A model generated the notes under the pieces. It saw only the letters and a program-made list of their open reading frames with translations. It did no database searches and was not told the origin of the DNA. Below, in pieces: positions 1 to 14,228 of a DNA stretch of 64,000 bases (its first letter is position 1; each line of letters begins with the position of its first letter). This DNA is from Sisyra terminalis (Eukaryota; Arthropoda; Insecta; Neuroptera; Sisyridae): assembly GCA_958496175.1 (NCBI GenBank), contig OY292277.1, positions 3,596,001 to 3,660,000 of the forward strand, given 5' to 3'. The position numbers and the translations under genes are program-made.

Positions 1-1017
1 ATGACAATTCTCACATACCTATTTTTGATGAAAGAAAAATATTTCCAAACCAGCTCATACTTAATTGGTCTACGAAAAATTCCAATATCAGTTTGGTCGA
101 TTATTTTATAGAGGTATCTTAAAAAAAGATATGTAAGCACATGGTGACCAACTTAACCAAATTAAAGCATAATTTCATATCGAAAACGGCAACAATTCCT
201 TGCAATATGTCCCAACGCAATGTTTACAATCTTCGATCAAGATATGAGCACTCAGGAGTTCCTGCACCATGCAGTCGAAATTTTGACAGTATAATTGTTT
301 TCAAATAATTTTCAAAGTTAGTGGCTATAAACAACAAATGAAGAATACTTGATTATTTTTTGTTTTGGTTTGATAAACCTATCAATCATGCGCTACTGTC
401 TTTCACTATAATTCGCTATAATTCTATTAAAGTTACAAAAAATGGCCAATCAGTGGAGGGAAAATCTTAAGATACAAAACTATTTTTTCACATTAAAGGA
501 ACGTTCAAATATTAAGTAACGTTATTTTTTACAATTTTTTTGTCCCCCTGCCCCTCTTTGACTTCATCGTAGCAATTTGAGACCTACTCCCCTTGTTCAA
601 AACTTGTTACGTAACCTTATATTGACATGTTTAGAAATATAAAGAATAAATAAGGATTGAAATCTAGTTTTATCGATCAATCATCGTCTTGCTTTATAAT
701 AGACGGTTCAATGTAAATGTTTGACTTGGGCGATATGTTGAGAACCCTTTTCACATGATAGTGTTAGACTATACCAACTACTTTCATTGAAAAGCACGAA
801 ATTTAATTTTTAAATATAAATTTTATAAATACTTAATAAAACTTATAATGCTCCGTAACAGTATATTTATAACCCCTAATTAACCGGATTAAAAAGTTAC
901 GTAACACTTGAACGTTCCCTAAAACATTTCCTGGAAACCCTAATCTCGGTTTGCTCGATTATTTTATGAAAAAACGTTGTAGATTAAATACCAAATTAAC
1001 CAATGTAATTAAGGCAC
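1..1017. repeat. diverged interspersed repeat flanking HHR-A copy 1
   Basis: No coding potential is visible. Parts of this stretch recur after the HHR-A element. The phrase TGCACCATGCAGTC occurs at about 272 and again at 1451, followed in both places by a similar 'ctataaa(c/t)aacaaatgaa' context. 'GATTATTTTAT' contexts at about 100 and 957 are also alike. This suggests diverged copies of one repeat, with HHR-A copy 1 inserted between them. The family is not recognised. Confidence 0.4.
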
Positions 1018-1110
1018 AATAGATGATAAAATTCAGATCTCAGCTTTTATTAAATAAGAAGACAATTGAGGTTGTTTAAGATCGGTTTTTTTATTTAATA
1101 TTTTTACTAT

Positions 1111-1164
1111 TCAATTAGCTACGTTTCGTTACGTATCGTAACTTCATCAGGCTTCTTGATTCAC
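1111..1164 (-). ncRNA. hammerhead ribozyme-like motif, family A (core intact)
   Basis: Read on the minus strand: the CUGAUGA box (1144-1150), one extra A, a stem II hairpin GUUACG-AUA-CGUAAC, the GAAA box (1124-1127), then CGUA and GCUAAUUGA. Stem I can form as AGC/GCU, a 2-nt internal loop, then UCAA/UUGA. Stem III is only the palindrome ACGU, so it would need a tandem or dimeric transcript. The cleavage triplet would be GUA. This is a type I layout of the kind known from Penelope-like elements and retrozymes. Activity is not tested. Confidence 0.72.
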
Positions 1165-1329
1165 AAAAATATAATATTTTCAATTTAAATTCAATAAATA
1201 AATAAAAAAAATCACAAATTATTTATTTTTATTTATTTCATTTATTTATTTTATTTATTTATTAATCTAAAATTCACTATTTATTTTTATTTGTTTATTG
1301 AATTTAAATTGAAAATATTGTATTTTTGT

Positions 1330-1386
1330 GAATCAAGAAGCCTGATAAGAAGTTACTATACGTAACGAAACGTAGCTAATTGAATA
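1330..1386 (+). ncRNA. degenerate hammerhead-like motif, family A
   Basis: This is the mirror-image module of the same element. The core reads CUGAUAAGA, a 2-nt AA insertion inside the CUGANGA box. Stem II (GUUAC...GUAAC), GAAACGUA and the stem I strand GCUAAUUGAAU are kept. It is probably catalytically dead. Confidence 0.55.
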
Positions 1387-1403
1387 TTAAAAATATTAAA
1401 TAA

Positions 1404-1965
1404 TTTGTGACAACGTAATTTTACCAATATTCGTTCAAGACATAATGAATTCCTGCACCATGCAGTCAATATTTAGTCACCATGATTATTTCAAAATAAC
1501 TTTCTAAATTGATGTCTATAAATAACAAATGAATAACGCACTGAATATTTTTGTTTTTATTTTCATACACCTATTAAACACTTGCTAATGTTTTTCAATA
1601 TAATTTGCTATTACTCTTTTGACGTTAAAAAATTGATCAATTAATAGAAGGGTAATTTAAAAAAAAAATTCATAGGAAATCAGATTCTCTACAAAACTTT
1701 TTGTTTGATATTTAGACATCATAATTATTTCTTAATAATTTTCCAAAGTGGGGTTTATATATAAAAAATGAACATCATATTTGATTTTTTTTTTTTTTTG
1801 GTTTGCTACCCTAATCAACAACTCACTATTCTTCGACATAACCCAATATTACTTTATCAACGTTAAAATAAAAGACCAATTAATAGAGGGCAAACTTAGG
1901 GAAACTTTTTCATAGAAAATTAAGCTCTCTACAAAACTTTTTGATTCATTTATTTTGATTTATTC
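1404..1965. repeat. two diverged tandem copies of a ~270-bp repeat
   Basis: The phrase 'ctctacaaaactttttg' occurs at about 1687 and 1930, each time after a 'caattaatagagg'-like sequence (about 1636 and 1874) and an AATTTTC/ATAAAAAATGAA context. A third, older relative lies before the HHR-A element (about 300-480). No coding signal. Confidence 0.45.
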
Positions 1966-4900
1966 CTCAAAGACTTATAAGCTATTAAAAAAAAAAACGA
2001 ACTTTTCCACCAAAGAAACTTTGGGGCAGGAAAGAACTATTTTCGAGTTACTATGGGTGAAAATTTTTTGATATATTTTTATAAATGAATTGGAAAATGT
2101 TTAAGTCACTGAAAGTAAAAAAAAAACAATCGAGAAACACCTGTTAGTCGTACAGTTCCGAACACTAAGAATTGCCGTGTGCGATGTTTGTAATTATGAG
2201 TATTCTTCATTATTTTTTTACAAACTATAATAGGTGTTGAAGTTAAATGCTTTTTACAAGATAATTTTATTTGTTTATAATTTTTGAGGAAAATGTTTTC
2301 TTCTGGCATATAACACCCCCCCCCCCCCGCTCATCCAAAACAAAATCCCTCACTCACTATGATTATTCACACTTCCAAAAATTGCTGATCGATGGAGAAT
2401 GTTATTCTTTGGTTATCAATTACTTATGAATTGAATTTCTTCATACTTTAGGAATCATCAAGGCTTATAAAATACACAGGTGGCCTCATGGTGGCTACGT
2501 GACGTATCCAGAAGAAATTCGTACATATCTTCAGACTGATTCAAATTTCAAAATTCTTCGTATGACGTCATATTTTTTTTTCTAATGGGACAACCTGTAT
2601 AATTTATAAACCTTGAGAAATCATAAGAAATGTTTTTGGCATCACCATAGAAATTTTATTAGTTGGAAAGCTTTGAGTATTTTAAGCTGTATGAAAATCA
2701 ATCACATTTATTATAGGCAGTTTCTAGAATGAAATGACTGACTTTATTATAGCCTAAGACATTGAAAGCTCGCCTTAAGACTTGAAAATTTGATGTTTCA
2801 AAATTCTTGCAGAAAAATGCAGTTTTTCGCATTGGTATTTCTATAAGATTTTCTAGTACCTCTTTTAAGTTGCCAACATTTCTGTGGTGGTATCGAACGA
2901 CTGAAAGCTCCATTTCCTGTCCTTTTGCTTTCTGCTCGAACGTAACTAGTTTGGATTTTGCGATTGGCGATAAAATCTCTCATTCTGTTAGTTAAAACGT
3001 TGTCGAATGGGAAAAAAATTGTTTGATACAAATGTTATGCATTGGGCACAGCGAAACGATCACATAAATACAAATTCAAGGGCTTCGGCTCACAGAATTT
3101 ATGGGCTCGTTTAGCTCGTTACAATTCAAATACGTCGACGACGACGACGACGAGCAATCAAAGGATGTTTGTTGTTCCTTTTCGCCAACAACGATGAAAA
3201 GCATATTACGCCAAAGCAGCCAAGAAAATCCCGAGCAAAACGATATTATTATGCGATCCGTGATTTGAATATTTAATATTTTTCCATAAATATCCACTTA
3301 AACGTATGTTTTATGTGTATGTACGGGCTTTTGCTAAGAAAAAAATATGAGGAAAATCAAATCGTGGTTTTTGATCGAAAAAAAATTAAAAAAATAAAAA
3401 AATGAGTGTTTATGTTGAGGTTGGAGGCTTTTTATGACTTTGGAGCGAGTAACTAATTATGGTTGTATTGAATTGAGTGATTGTTTGCCTTTTTGAAAGG
3501 CAAATAAGAGCCATTGACGCAGTCACGAGTGGTCTGATTTTGAAATATTTTCAATTTAATAAAAACTGAAAAATAAATATTTATTTTAAATCCTATTGGT
3601 TTAATTTTCTTACGTCAAGTATGAAGTTTTTTTTGGTTCAATATATTGTAGTCTTTATGATAATTCAATTGATTTATTTTTGTTAAATGTTAGTAAGGGG
3701 ACAGAGACGTGGGTGGGAGAATGGGACTTAAACGTGTTACAATCAGAGGTTTTTACAATGAAACGTTTTGGAGATTTAAGTGTGAGATTGTTGAGAGAAT
3801 TATGTTTGAATGAAATTCTTGGATTTTACAAATCAGATAGCGCGGAATAGACTTAATTTATTTCATATTCGAGTTTGTTCTTTTTTTTTTTTCTTTTTCT
3901 TTTGCGTTTCTGTGGTCTCAAAATGTTTCATCGAATTGGAATTTGAAAAATTTGCTCATACTTTATAGATTTGGTGGACTTTCGATTTTCAATTAGTTAA
4001 ACTTTAATGAATTAGATTCCAAGAATTGCAGGTAATTTATCTTTGTCCTATAAAAATAGAAACCGATGCTGTTTTGTCTTGGAAATTGAATGGTTGACGT
4101 CATTTTATACAACTTTAATTTTTTGTATGGAACAGTAGAAATATATTTATTCATAAATTAAAAAAAAAATGTTAAGATTGCATTTAAAGTTGGTGAATTA
4201 TATAGGTACAAAGAGAAAATCTACTTTCTTAGAATTTTCCAGGTGTGTTGTGAATAATTGCAGAAAAAAGAAGTCTTGCCAAAGAAAAGATTTCTTCGAA
4301 AGAAAAAATGGATTGAAAAATAAAGGACTTATTGGATGGGAGACTAACTAGAGCTTATAGATTCCCAATATTTTGAAGCCAAGAGTTTTGGAAAGTTAGC
4401 CAAAGAATTGAACTCAATTGAAAAGTTAAGCAGGATTCAATCAAATCTGTGGACTTCTATTTGCTATTTTTCGTTGTCCTGGAAAGACGAATCTTTGAAA
4501 TAGAGGATAGAATAATAAGAAGCTATCCCAGTTGGAGATTTACGATATTTTAACTTCCAGTGTTTAATGAAGTTCAAGAAACTCAAGATTTATAACTACA
4601 CAATAAGGTTTAATATCAAGGGTTTGCTATACTGTAAAGACTTACCTACTCCTAAAGTACAAGAGCTTATATATATATGAAAAAATTTCTCAGAATGTCC
4701 AGTGGCTAGGAACTTGGCCAAATTCTGAAAAGTTTTATGTTCTTCATACTTTGATTTATATTTATTGACTAATCCCCCCCCCCTACTTTACTAGACAAAT
4801 TATAAAATCTAGACTCAAGATATGATTGATATATTGTTTCTTGTTTATAAGGATATGGTCTTGAGGGGCTTAGTTGCATTTTTTAAATAATTATTTGTTA

Positions 4901-7900
4901 GATAAGTTCCATAGAGCTAAAAAATTAATAGTAGTTAGATAATTTTTTTGTTCTTCTACCTATTATAGTTAATCTACGAAATTTCGTAATGAAAAGAAAT
5001 ACTCAATTAAAGTATCTTAATATAAAGAAGTACATTATGTAAAACATTCCAACTTTTCTCTTCAGGTACTAACATTACCAAATCACTAAATGAACTATTT
5101 TTTAAGACCATAGAAGACTACCATGTAAGAAATAGTTCCCCTTAGATCGATTTTTATTGCTTCCAGTGATTATCCTGTGCTTTTTTTGTTGTTGGAACAA
5201 AACACAACTTAAAGGAGAAGTGAATATTTTTAAGCTCTTATAAATACTGATTTGCCTTGAACGTGGTCAGTAAATTTAGTGACCTCTACTAAGTTTTATT
5301 ATTATATCACTTTGGTGAACTGAAATTTCTTAGTAGCATTACTGGAGCAGCCATTTTTAAGATAAGTTATTGAAACGGAAGTCCAAGTGGATTAAGTGTA
5401 ATAAGAAACTCCACAGGATAGACTATAGCGTCATCCGTATACAACAAAATGGCCAATGATTTATTGACATTCTAACTATTCGAACGATATCAACAAAACA
5501 AGGCCTTAGCAATTGTTTTTCCGTATGTCTTTTGTCTTTTAAACAAATTCTATTAAAATTGTTTAATTTTTCGTGTTTAATGGCACTATAGTTATTAAAT
5601 TTGATACTTCGACTGTTGATCAAACGACGTGTTATCACATATAAACGTTATCATCCCTTTTCACCCTTTTAGGGGAAGAATTTTTTAAAAATTCCTCGTT
5701 ATCGGATACGTATATATTCTAATGAGTGTACTCTCTAAGTTTCACACACACACACATATATATACATATATATATAGACCTGTTAGAGCTGTGCATTGAT
5801 TCATCAGTCAGTCAGTCAGGACAAACGATTTTATAAATATAGATTATTAAAAAAGAATCAGATGTCATCGAAAGTAAATCATAAAGTTGATCCTCGTCTC
5901 TAGTAGATACTTTTTTTTATGAAAAAGATCAGGAAAAACGAAAATTTTACTGAGAATCTATGTTGAAGAATTAGCAGGAAACCTTGATGCTTTAACTAAG
6001 TAATTAAAATTATAGATCGTAGATGGCAATGACAAACTTTCGGAATAGCAAAATCGGTAGATCTCAAATCCAAGTTGAGATTTAGTTTAAGATTGAGAAT
6101 AACTCGGGAATTCTACAATAACTCAAGAGGACGACCGATAGATGGATGTCTTACTACATTTGGAGATGTTACGTTGAAATTCAATTTGTCAACAAAGAGA
6201 GATACATTTTGATGAGAGATCATCCTACTTAAGGTTAATACAATTTGCTGAATCCAAATTTGTAGTTCAATATGTGAGTTACGACATAAATAATACGAGC
6301 AGCCGAATATTTTGCAACATTTATCTTAGCGATAATTGTTCATAAGAAATTTCGTCTCCTTAAAAAGACAACTGAAAGTCTTGTAAACTATAAGAAAGAA
6401 CTAAGGACTTTTATAGACAAAAAAAAAACGAAACAAGAGGTTGTTTGGCCTCAATCTTCTCTAAAGGGTCTTCGGAGATTATCTGCATTAAAGCTTTGAA
6501 TCTTTGTAGGAAGAAGCATAAATTGGAGACAAGTATTGAAAATTTTTCGTTATTCCAGCGAAAAGCTTAGACAAGTCACAGACTAACCACTTATTGAGAG
6601 ATAAAAACAAATGACGCAAGCAAGAACGTCGATATACCAGAGGGAATGTGAGACCAAAAGAAAAAGTCTTTTGAAATGTAGAATTTTTCTAAAATTTTGG
6701 GAATCGACTGATCAATAATGACAACTTACAAAGAAAAAGAAGTTTTCAATTAGTCATCAAGTTCTCAATGGTTACATACTTGTAGCCAACTCTAATGTAT
6801 GGATATAGAGCCAAGACCTTAAAGATATTTACAGTAAAAGACCGAAAAGCTTTTGAGATTTGGTGGAGGACAGTTTCTCAAATATTTTGTATGAAACTTA
6901 TCATGATTGATAGTTTCCTTTAGTACCTTCTTCCAGTAAAATTGTTTAATTAAGTTGAGCTTAAGAAGAAGAAAGCTTAAAATTCAATTTAAATTCTCTT
7001 ACATTTCCTACAAGGATTAAAAAACACTTTTGGCAGAACACCAAGTGTTGGCTCAGTTCTCTACGTAATTGATTCATTTAATTATTTTCTATATTAATTA
7101 ATTTTTTCTGTTGATTTATTTATGAGTGCGTAATTATGTATTCAAATTGAGTTATTAAATTTAAAATCCACTCTTATTCTTTCTGTCAAGACAAACACAT
7201 ACACACACACATAGACAATCGCATTGTTGGTTGGAATTAATTTGAATAAATTAGCGGAAAGAAGCAAAAAAAAAGAAAGAAAAGAATTAACGTTGGGAGA
7301 GGAAATTTGTGGCGAGAGGCGGAGATTTAAAGAGAATTGAATAGAAGAGACAAAATTTCGCATGTCGAAAACAATTATTTCTTAATCAAAACGTCCAGAA
7401 AACACTTAAGCGAAATAATTCAAATTTATGCGAATCATAAACGATTCTGATTTCGATCTAATCCCGTCCAAGTATCACTTGTCTCTCTGCCCGCTAAGAT
7501 TTGTGTTGAGATAATTTTGAGAAATTCATACCTAAAGTGGTTTTTTTTTCTAATCAAACATGAAGCTATTAAGATTTTTATGGTGAAGAATCTGGGATTA
7601 TTGATCCAAAGATAATATGAAGAAGAATTGGTCGTTTTAACTAGAACGTTTGATTTTTATTGCTTAATAGCATCAAATTGAATGATTTGTTAGATTATAA
7701 CGATTCCCTAGGGCTTCGGGAGATTAAGGAAATTTTAAAATAAATATTATGTGAATAATTAAGAAGACATATGGCCGTAATATTTATTTTTCAAGTACAA
7801 ATATGTAAATATGCATGTTTGACTCGACAACAATCAATTAATCACCGCTCCTGTTAAATCGCTGACGCTTATGTTGACACGTCACATAATCAATTACATG

Positions 7901-10030
7901 AAATTTCCAAACACATTTTCCATGGAAATAATTTCAGTTGAGTCTCTTAAATCACCGAAGGGTTGAAAGACTAATTGATGAAAATTAATTTTGTTGGCTT
8001 TGGTTGGAACATTAAAAATTATTGGAAGCTTTCGAGCAAAGCTTTGAAAGCTTTACGCAACGTGCAGCTTTCGTTTGGCGATTGGCAGCAATTAGCAATT
8101 AGCCAGTGCCGATGGCTTAATCAAAGTTGCTGTCCGAAACTGATGTGATGGCTAATAAATTCTCATGCACTTCACAAAACGATTATACTCGAATGAATTC
8201 ATTTTCACTGAATACGAGAAATGATTGTGTTTGATTTCACCTAATATCCAGCCGGACTGTATTACGTCAGTTGATCGACACTACAGTGAAACCTTATCGG
8301 GTCTATTTATACTTAGAAAAGAATTAAAAAGTCCACTATAGTACAAGCAAAAAAGTTCTCTGGATTATTTGTATCTCGTTTTTAAGATCCTTATGAATCA
8401 GGTATTTAGTTAGGAAGATAGCCACTTTCACAAATAGAGGTACAATAGACATCTTCGTATGACTTCAAAGGAGAAACTTTAAACTTTTTGTTCTTTAATT
8501 TTGTTCTTTACTTTGGGGACGTCCTATTCAATGTTTTCGGATTGCAATAAAAGAAAAAAATCTCCAAATTATCAGCGTATCCTTCCCCAATTGGTTGTCC
8601 GAAAATCACGTACCTATAATTGGGTTGGATACTGGGCCATAAGAGCTAAAAATGGGGACATTAGAATCAAAGCTTGAGCTTTAAAAATCGGTGATTAGGA
8701 AAATTATCAAGCGATGGCTTTAAACTAGTCATTGTTATTGGAATCAGTGATGCCAACTTGGAGATTTTCCCCCATAACTTAGGGGAAAAATATTTGGAAA
8801 TGAGGATGTTTTAAACGTATTTTAGGGAGAAAATGAATTTTTGCCTAAGCGAGCTAGACAGTAAAAAAAAAAACGTCTTAATTTTAGTGAAAAATCACTT
8901 GTCGTCCTCTATGGTTTGACTATTAAACTTAGTTGTACTATTATATCCTTTATCTACTAAAGTAATTGGACTATAAGCAATAGAATATCATTAAATGAAA
9001 CTTTATAAATCGATTGAAAATTTGGTCATGTTCAATTTTAGAAAATCTATTTTAAATTTAGGGGATTTTAAAATAGGATTGGGGAAAAAATTACAACCGA
9101 TTGGCGTCACTGCTTGGAAGGCAAAAATATAACTAAAGGTCGTTGAAAAATTTATCTTAAAGTTAACTGTTGAGTTGCTGAATTTAAGTAAGGATCTAAA
9201 GTAACAAAACGGCTTGTAGAAGTAGGCGAACATTTAGGCCCAGAGAAAGAGGAGTAAATGGGCTATGACCCCGAGTGGCATATTGGCATTGATAGTTGCA
9301 AAAAAATTTTTTTTTAGAAAAACAAGAAAGTATATTTCTTAAATAATATAAGAGCTTAAAAGATATTTGCCTTTTTATTGTCTATATAAAAATGGGAAGT
9401 GACGAATTTCCAACGCTCCGCTACTGATATTGGTGCATCTCTTTAAATTGGATGATAAAATGTGGAAATAAAATATTCAGAAGGATAATTTTGAGATTGA
9501 GATACCTAAAAATTAAAAAATCTTTTAGAAAATACAATGAAATTATACTAACTTTGTTGTTTCAACTCTAGAAAGCGAATAGATCGGAGAATAGAAGCAG
9601 AGATTAAATTGAGTGGTAGAAAAGTGTATTTTAAAGTTGTAAGCTCAGAAGGAAATTTGAATTGTAATGTCTCACCATAATGCAGATGGGGGAAAGAAAG
9701 AGAATTAAGTGTGGACAATTGACAATAATAATGTCTAAATGTTGCCGTTTATACTTGGATAAAACTAATTTTGTGATTTCTTAAGCCTAAATAAGATTTT
9801 TTTTGTTATTTACCTTTACTTTAGAAGTACCAAGGTCTTTAGTGACTCTAGAGATAATAAAAATCCGTCAATCGGGAAATATCAGTATAAAATGCAGTAC
9901 TTGAACCACTCGGCCATCAGTAGCTGATCATGAGATTTTCTTTTCCTTAAATTTTATGCTAATTTTATATTTTGAAGCGAAAACGAACATGTTGGTAAAC
10001 TTGCCAAAAATACAATTATAACTTTTCACT
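1966..10030. other. AT-rich non-coding stretch, no recognisable gene
   Basis: I see no supported gene, RNA gene or well-defined mobile element. It contains a 13-C run (2316-2328), a short GAC repeat near 3135, a CA/TA microsatellite near 5745-5775, a GTCAGTCAGTCAG repeat near 5810 and a CACA run near 7195. The short ORFs are AT-driven and have no family resemblance. This could be intron or intergenic DNA. Confidence 0.6.
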
Positions 10031-10035
10031 GGGAT

Positions 10036-10092
10036 TCAATATCACTGATAAGATTGCTTGGCAATCGATATACGTATCTGAGCAAAACGCCA
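10036..10092 (+). ncRNA. solo hammerhead-like motif, family C (degenerate)
   Basis: The order is CUGAUAA, hairpin GAUUGC-UUG-GCAAUC (stem II), GAUA (expected GAAA), then UACGUAUC and UGAGC. Stem I can pair UCA before the core with UGA after the proposed cleavage site. The core has a deletion in CUGANGA and A14 changed to U, so catalysis is unlikely. The same AUACGUAUC / GAUUGC-UUG-GCAAUC signature recurs at 28, 30.3, 32-34, 51.2 and 62.9 kb. Confidence 0.5.
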
Positions 10093-13000
10093 TTAAAACA
10101 TTTTTTTTTTTGAAATTAGGTTCAAAATTGAAGTTTTAGGTATTCTCTTATTAATTATATTTCACAATTTGGCGACAACATGCTTTATATATTGTTTGTA
10201 CAGTATAATGAGAAAAAGTAGTACGTATTTCCTTTCCGAACTTAATACAAGGGAAGGAAAGAAAACAGAATGTTGATAACCCAATTGATAGGAGTTTTCG
10301 AAGAAAAAAAAATTCAAATTATAGAAACAAAAATTGGAAAGAAGAAAGGAAGCTGGATCTTATGTCTTATCGCCTCCTACATGTGTTAGTTCTCTAGAAC
10401 CACCTAGGTATGAACTTGGGGACATTCATAAAGATTAAGGTGGTTGTTATTTGAAGAACACAGTTAATAGTCTTTCTAAAATAAGCACAGAAATATTTAC
10501 AAAAAAGGCCTCTGGAAATTAAATGACGAAAAAGTAAGAAGAAGAAGTTGCTGAAGAGTACATCTGCATACATTTATTAAAGGATTTGTCAGAGTGTCAG
10601 TTTTTAGTTGAGTGACGATTGTTGAAATTTGCTTGACTTTGTGATCAACAATTGATTAGAGACTCAGAAAACACAATAAACCTATAAGGCTGAAGAGTTG
10701 AAACTCTTTAAGCTCCAAAGAAAATAAAAAACAACGGAAAAGCTTTGGTTTTTTCTCCCTAGATGGAAGATTCGGAAAATTTGAATTGCTTTACCAGAGG
10801 TTTCACTGCATTCGATGCAAGCGAATAATGATGCGTCCATTGAAAACGCTTTCCAAATATTTACCTCTATTGATTCAATGTTTACAAAAGCTCCCAATTT
10901 CTCCCAATTCTCCATTCCCCACTATTGTACGTACTCCACTTTCAATGCGTCACTGAGTGCAACTTCAGCGAAATTCAATCAGGAAAACTTTACGCGGCTA
11001 AAACATATAATTCCCACAACATTTCCATTCCCGCAACGGATTGCAATTGTTCAATTAATATTCGTGGAAGAATCGATTGAGAGAAACATGGGATAATTGT
11101 TGCAATAAAATGTTCCTTGTTGGTAAGAATTATTTCCGACGCATTCTTACCGGCAATTGTTGCGTACTCCCCGAAATGGGAAAATTGCAAATTGATTTTT
11201 ATTAATTATTTTTGTGTGACATGAACGTAAGCGACGACGCGCAACACTTTTATTGACATGTAACATTTGTAGAGTTATATTTTTATTGGCATTTAAAGTC
11301 TATAAATTCCCATTACAGTAGCGACAAGTGATGCATACGAGATGCACTAGCTTTGCGGAAAAAAAGCTTAGGTGTTTTTTTTTCGCATAGGTCTAAGGTA
11401 ACAAATACTAATAAACTATTAGAGCTGGTTGCAGGTATGACTTCTTTAATCATTAATTGACGCCAAACTCGTTCTTAATGGAATGAGATTCTGCTCGAAA
11501 GTGAAATGGATGGAAGATAAAAAATTTAAAGTGTTTTTGTAGCGACGTTCCTGTCCATGTTGGACATAGAGCAACATAGTGCGAATGAAGTGAAGCGAAG
11601 AAGCGGAAAAATGATTTGTAAGGAAGTGAATATTTGTTGTTAATGTGGTGCAGGAAAAAAACGGGTTTATGGAGAAGGAAAAGAGATGAATTTATTGGAA
11701 GCCAAACTTTAGAGGGATAACCCTTTGGAAGAGGAACTAAACGGAGGTTAACATGAAAGAAGAAACTCCAAACTTTGATTTGTTTGACCGAAGAAATCAA
11801 TCAGACGGCTGACCTGAATTTTCGATTGAAAACGCCGAACAAAACGGTCGTTTTACAAGTGATTTCAACACCTTTCGTTACATTCGAAAATCAAATTGAA
11901 ATAAATCATAAAGGTCAACGTTAAACATTCGTTAAGCAAATTGATAAAGCCGTCAAGCGGCTCAAACAATAAAAATTGTCTTCACCTGTCCATTAAAGTC
12001 ATAAAACCATCGTTGAAATCCATTAATGTTTACAAACCTTTTTTTCGGATCAATAATTTTTACAACTTGCAGACTTGAAGTAGTAAAAAAACCATTGAAA
12101 TGATAAAAGTATATTTCTGGTGAATTTGTATGGACTCTGCAATTAAATACCCATAAGAGAAATATGAAAGTATGAAAATATGATTCTCACATATTCGAAG
12201 AAGAGAAGAATAAAACTTAGCCGAAATAAATGTAATAAATCATTCGATTTATATTTAACGATATTGTTATTACAATGTATGATTTGAATGCATGTTGGCC
12301 ATACGTTTAAATATACTTAGGTATGTAGGTGGGTGGGAGGCGTGTTCGTGTAATATTGTTATGTAATGAGAAAATATTACAATCGAAAACAAAACGGCCG
12401 AATCGTTTATGTGAGCACATCGATTTATTTATGGTCGTTATAAATCAACATTTTGAATAAATTTCCGATGGTCAAACGCGAATTAAAAACTCTTTTTTTC
12501 TTTCTTATATCACATTGGTACTAAGGCCAAAGTGTTGGAGATTTCAATGAGTGACTAAGAAAAAAACATTCATTTTTTCGTCGAGAATTTTGGGACCTCT
12601 TAGTTCTCATCAATAGTTAAAAATTATCATGAAATCACGGCGGTAAAATCTTTGAAATTTGAAAACAATTTCGATAAATAAAGCTATTATATTTTTTGTG
12701 GCTATAACTCGTTTAAATTTTTCCTAAAAGAGTCATAAAATTGGTTTTGAATTAGCGTAACTCTATCAGATACCCTTAACATACTATGGTCTAATCAAGC
12801 ATTGAAATTTTGTTAGTTCTGCCATTAATAACTTGGTAAGACGAAGGAAGACAATTAAGCTAGATGTTTATCATCAAATTGAATATTAATAATCAATTAA
12901 TTCAGATCATTAGAGGACTGAAAAAAAAATTGCGACTTTTTTCGGGCCAATTAAGGCGTTTTTATTTTGGCGTTAGCAACTAATTTATAGGCCAAACAAA

Positions 13001-14020
13001 AGTGAGACCGATAATGAGTTGGAGGACGTGGAGGACGAGGCAAGTTCAAGGAAAGTGGCAGCATGGGGCAGTGATTTTTCAAAAAGACATTTTCAAGATT
13101 AATTGGTCGAATGCAAAAAAACTTATCAATGGAACATTGTATTTGAATTTCAAACGTCCCGGATGTGGCCACCAAAGTCATTTCGCTCTCTGTCTCTAAT
13201 TATCGATCGCAAAGTAGCAAATGTTTGTGATTTGTTTTAATGGGATTTTTATCGGGAATTGAGAAGGCATTTGTCGAAGGCTTTGTGATGATAACATACC
13301 AAAAAAAAAAAAAAACAAGTTTTGTCCTTCTATCGCTAATTTGGAAGGAATAATAAATTTTGTTCGATTTTATTGACCATTTGTGGTGGACGTTGAAATT
13401 TATCAGAGTTATTGATCAAAAGTATAGATTGGAGGTGTTTTTTTTTTTTTTTTTTTTTTGGTTGAACAGACTAAAGAGGTCTTGTTTGTACAAACGGGGA
13501 GATTATGTCCATTTCGAGTCAATCAACTGGTGATTGAATCTAAAAACAAGTTGGTGGAAGTTCTTTTGACGTTTTCGAATCATTGAGTTTTGAGTTATTT
13601 GTATGTAAAAAAAATTGAAAGCTCTTTTTTTTTTGGACCAAAATTTTTAAACGAGTTTTACTTTTGAATCATTTGTGGTCATCAACCTTTTGACATCAGC
13701 CGTACGAATTTTACAAAAATCAATTGATTTTTGATCAAAATATTTAGGATTTTAGATTTTCAATTGTTTTACCTAAATTGAAACCCGATGGAGCAACATG
13801 GTGTTAAATAAGTGGATAAGGCAATACTTTTCACCCAAATTCAATACCTTTTATTGAGCAAAGAGATTTTATGCCAATAATGCTTTCTTGGTCGATTATT
13901 CCTGAATACTTTTAGATATTTGGATGGTCGATCAAAGTGGAATAGAACTGCATATTCCTTCCTCACTTCCTACCTTCATAAGTTAATACATTCAAAGTTT
14001 TTAAGACCTTAAATTCGGGA
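10093..14020. other. non-coding stretch without recognised elements
   Basis: Mixed composition with somewhat more GC at 10.7-11.9 kb and 12.95-13.2 kb. The longest ORFs (93 codons on plus near 10.8 kb, 115 codons on minus near 11.5 kb) have no recognisable motif and no convincing splice context, so I do not call them genes. Poly(T) runs lie near 13440-13460. It could contain unique intronic or intergenic DNA. Confidence 0.55.
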
Positions 14021-14027
14021 TTTAATC

Positions 14028-14192
14028 TTAAAAAACCACTTGTGGTACTTTGGTCATATGACTAGGAGAACTGGAGAAATAGAACTCCTTACAGTTAAAG
14101 GAAAAGTAGAAGACAAACATAGCAAACGAATATCCTCGGTACAGAGAAGAACACTACTAAACAAAAGCACAAAAAAAAGGATGGGGAATTAA
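14028..14192 (+). pseudogene. non-LTR retrotransposon polymerase C-terminal remnant
   Basis: One frame of 54 codons reads LKNHLWYFGHMTRR, then TGEIELLTVKGKVEDK and a basic tail. The 'YFGH(M/V)xRR...E.L...GKVEGKR' pattern is the familiar C-terminal region of the polymerase ORF in RTE/Jockey-type non-LTR elements, just after the reverse transcriptase domain. Here it is an isolated fragment without an upstream RT domain. It is therefore a relic, and a second relic of LINE type follows about 40 bp downstream. The assignment rests on remembered family patterns, not on a search. Confidence 0.5.
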
Positions 14193-14228
14193 CATTATAA
14201 AAACAAACTACTTGGTATAAGAAAACAG

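Larger units (their letters stand above)
1018..1403 (+). mobile_element. HHR-A foldback retroposon, copy 1 (3' end truncated)
   Basis: This copy starts with the sequence that ends the other three copies in reverse complement (AATAGATGATAAAATTCAG), so it lies in the opposite orientation. It contains two inverted hammerhead-like modules about 180 bp apart, separated by AT-rich sequence made mostly of TTTA/AAAT runs. The expected poly(A) end (rc of TTTAAATAAGAAGAC) is missing on the right, so this copy is truncated or internally rearranged there. No target-site duplication could be assigned. Confidence 0.7.

Noticed and set aside
5808..5830. CATCAGTCAGTCAG near 5.8 kb as a hammerhead core
   Set aside because: Simple repeat; no paired stem and no GAAAC box.
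11453..11800. 115-codon minus-strand ORF
   Set aside because: Rich in Phe, Ser, Leu and His because of the A/G-rich plus strand; no motif and no gene context.
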